Assembly: GCF_938045595.1 (NCBI RefSeq)
Contig: NZ_CALIBB010000234.1
Location: 1 to 14,927, forward strand
Direction: 5' to 3'
From: an uncultured Campylobacter sp.
GTDB taxonomy: Bacteria > Campylobacterota > Campylobacteria > Campylobacterales > Campylobacteraceae
DNA length: 14,927 nucleotides
Every line of letters begins with the position of its first letter. Within the stretch, counting starts at the first letter, position 1. Below are positions 13,838-14,927 of the stretch, one piece after another. Both the position numbers and the translations under genes were made by a program. The notes below the pieces were generated by a model. It did not search any database and was not told the origin of the DNA. It saw nothing but the letters and a program-made list of their open reading frames with translations.

Positions 13838-14361
13838 TAAAGTTTTAGCAATCAGCTCTTGTGCGCACAAACCTCGCTAGCCGAATAAAAAACGCTGAAA
13901 TTTGCAATTTTACGCGCCGCTTTATGAACTTTCGCGCCGCTAGATTAGAATTGCAAAACGCGAGCCAAAGCTAGTATCGTTGCGCTAGAAATTTTAAATT
14001 GCAAATTAAAATTTACATTATCTAGTTAGAATGGCTAGATTGCGAAGTGAGATTTGCTCTGTTAGGTTAAATTTCAGCCAAGTCAAAATCTATGTAGCGC
14101 ATTAAATTTACGACTAATTTTGCCTGGCGATTCTGAAGTTGCGTTGTCACGCTAAAACCAAGTCTAGAGCCAAAATTTTACTACGCGAAACTCATTGATT
14201 TTAACTTGCGTTTTGTTCGAAAGAGCGAGGCTAGCGCAAGGCACATTTAAGCTGCCACAAAATTAAAAGAGCCTTTATGGCGGCGTAGGTCTGCAATTTG
14301 CAGTAAAGATTAAAAGCTATGATTTTGGCTCATAAGGCGCAGGCGCAGCTTTTAGATGGTT

Positions 14362-14410
14362 TCTATCGCGCCTTAAGGTGAGATTTTGCTTAGTAATTTT
14401 GCGCGATAGA
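14362..14410. repeat. Inverted repeat tctatcgcgc
   Basis: Perfect ten-base arms tctatcgcgc (14362-14371) and gcgcgataga (14401-14410), separated by 29 bases. Confidence 0.5.
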
Positions 14411-14438
14411 TTTTAACGGGCGGAATTTTATCATCGCC

Positions 14439-14466
14439 GCAAAATTTTTGGCTTTTAAAATTTTGC
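14439..14466. repeat. Perfect hairpin with AAAATTTT arms
   Basis: gcaaaatttt (14439-14448) and aaaattttgc (14457-14466) are perfect ten-base inverted arms with an eight-base loop. Confidence 0.5.
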
Positions 14467-14716
14467 TTTGTAGAATTTCAGCCCTCATAGTTGTGATGAA
14501 GTGTGGCTCATCTCATTTCGTAGGATTTTAGCGGCATCGCCCGTGTTTAATTTATATAGCATGATTCCAAGGCGCTTATTTTGAAATCTTTCGGGTAGAA
14601 CCTGCGAGACTGCGTTTGTGAGGTTTTATAAGAATTTGATGGCAAACCACTCAGCGCGTTTAAAAATTTTATTTGTGCGTCGAGCCCTCATTTGCGTTTC
14701 AAATTTTGCCATTGTG

Positions 14717-14728
14717 GCGAAATTTCGC
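14717..14728. repeat. Perfect palindrome gcgaaatttcgc
   Basis: Twelve bases, self-complementary and centred on AAATTT, flanked by the partly complementary gccattgtg and tcacgtggc. Confidence 0.5.
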
Positions 14729-14854
14729 TCACGTGGCAAGGGCTTGCTGCAAGCTGTCCATGAAATCTAAGGATTTGGACGCTAAATTTATTAGCGTGTT
14801 TAGTGACGCAACGCCGTGACTACCGCCATGCCTGCGCATAAAATCTCGCGCTAC

Positions 14855-14881
14855 AAGCGATTTAAAAAAGCTTTTTCGCTT
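14855..14881. repeat. Hairpin aagcg/cgctt with internal AAAAAGCTTTTT
   Basis: Outer arms aagcg (14855-14859) and cgctt (14877-14881) enclose the palindrome aaaaagcttttt (14865-14876). Confidence 0.45.
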
Positions 14882-14927
14882 CGTATAAATCTTGCGCCGC
14901 GAGCGTTTAAAAGCCGCAAGAGCTTTA

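Larger units (their letters stand above)
13501..14927. other. Long gene-free region rich in AAATTT and palindromes
   Basis: About 1.43 kb without a supportable gene, tRNA or known structural RNA. AAATTT occurs 19 times between 13441 and 14927 by my count. Open frames here (for example minus 13520-13870 and plus 14639-14770) translate the repeats and lack ribosome-binding sites. Notable palindromes include 13787-13837, 14362-14410, 14439-14466, 14717-14728, 14780-14796, 14855-14881 and cttgcg/cgcaag near 14890-14921. Confidence 0.6.

Noticed and set aside
13520..13870. Open frame of 116 codons on the minus strand
   Set aside because: The translation is a read-through of AAATTT repeats (MKF, EISHR, SKISHKY patterns), has no Shine-Dalgarno, and lies over the palindromes described.
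14200..14300. Possible tRNA or other structural RNA (a gttcga motif near 14214)
   Set aside because: The T-loop context, acceptor stem and anticodon arm are missing.
14639..14770. 43-codon ORF on the plus strand (MANHSARLKILF...)
   Set aside because: No ribosome-binding site, it crosses a perfect palindrome, and it has no recognisable protein character.

Overview
The window looks like a chromosomal segment of a Campylobacter species from the higher-GC, oral group (C. gracilis, C. showae, C. rectus and C. curvus are the obvious candidates). This is an inference from three things: a clear bacterial oligosaccharyltransferase PglB, carboxynorspermidine dehydrogenase, and the genus-typical extended -10 promoters (TGC-TATAAT) with intergenic DNA saturated in AAATTT. 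Coding regions have mixed GC, roughly 45-60 % by eye in most genes. I saw no rRNA, tRNA, IS element or CRISPR array.

Layout. (1) 275-3839 is a divergent cassette that I read as a sulfide/sulfur-stress module. A TDT/SLAC1-type anion channel lies on the minus strand. Opposite it run a CRP-type regulator with a Cys-x2-Cys-x2-Cys cluster, a Tat-exported type II-like sulfide:quinone oxidoreductase and two small overlapping DUF2892 membrane proteins. Two near-identical operator candidates, GTGA-N5-TCAC (1284-1296) and GTGA-N5-TTAC (2034-2046), lie in front of the channel/regulator genes and the sqr gene. (2) 4212-5423 is a single gene for carboxynorspermidine dehydrogenase (polyamine synthesis), flanked on both sides by intergenic DNA rich in nested palindromes. 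(3) 5928-6575 and 6882-7256 are a lipoprotein and a small secreted protein, both unrecognised, each with its own promoter. (4) 7360-7604 looks like a frameshifted, AT-rich small membrane protein. (5) 7786-9966 is pglB, standing alone without other glycosylation genes and becoming AT-rich towards its 3' half. (6) 10221-10805 is a small outer-membrane beta-barrel protein. (7) 11161-13443 is metE with a good terminator hairpin. (8) 13444-14927 is about 1.5 kb with no supportable gene, dense in AAATTT-centred palindromes.

The most interesting signals are the regulator/operator pair that ties region 1 into one regulon, the family of palindromic foldback elements in the intergenic DNA (3883-3994, 5431-5544, 5698-5772, 5775-5860), the very high AAATTT density outside genes, and the isolated, compositionally mosaic pglB.
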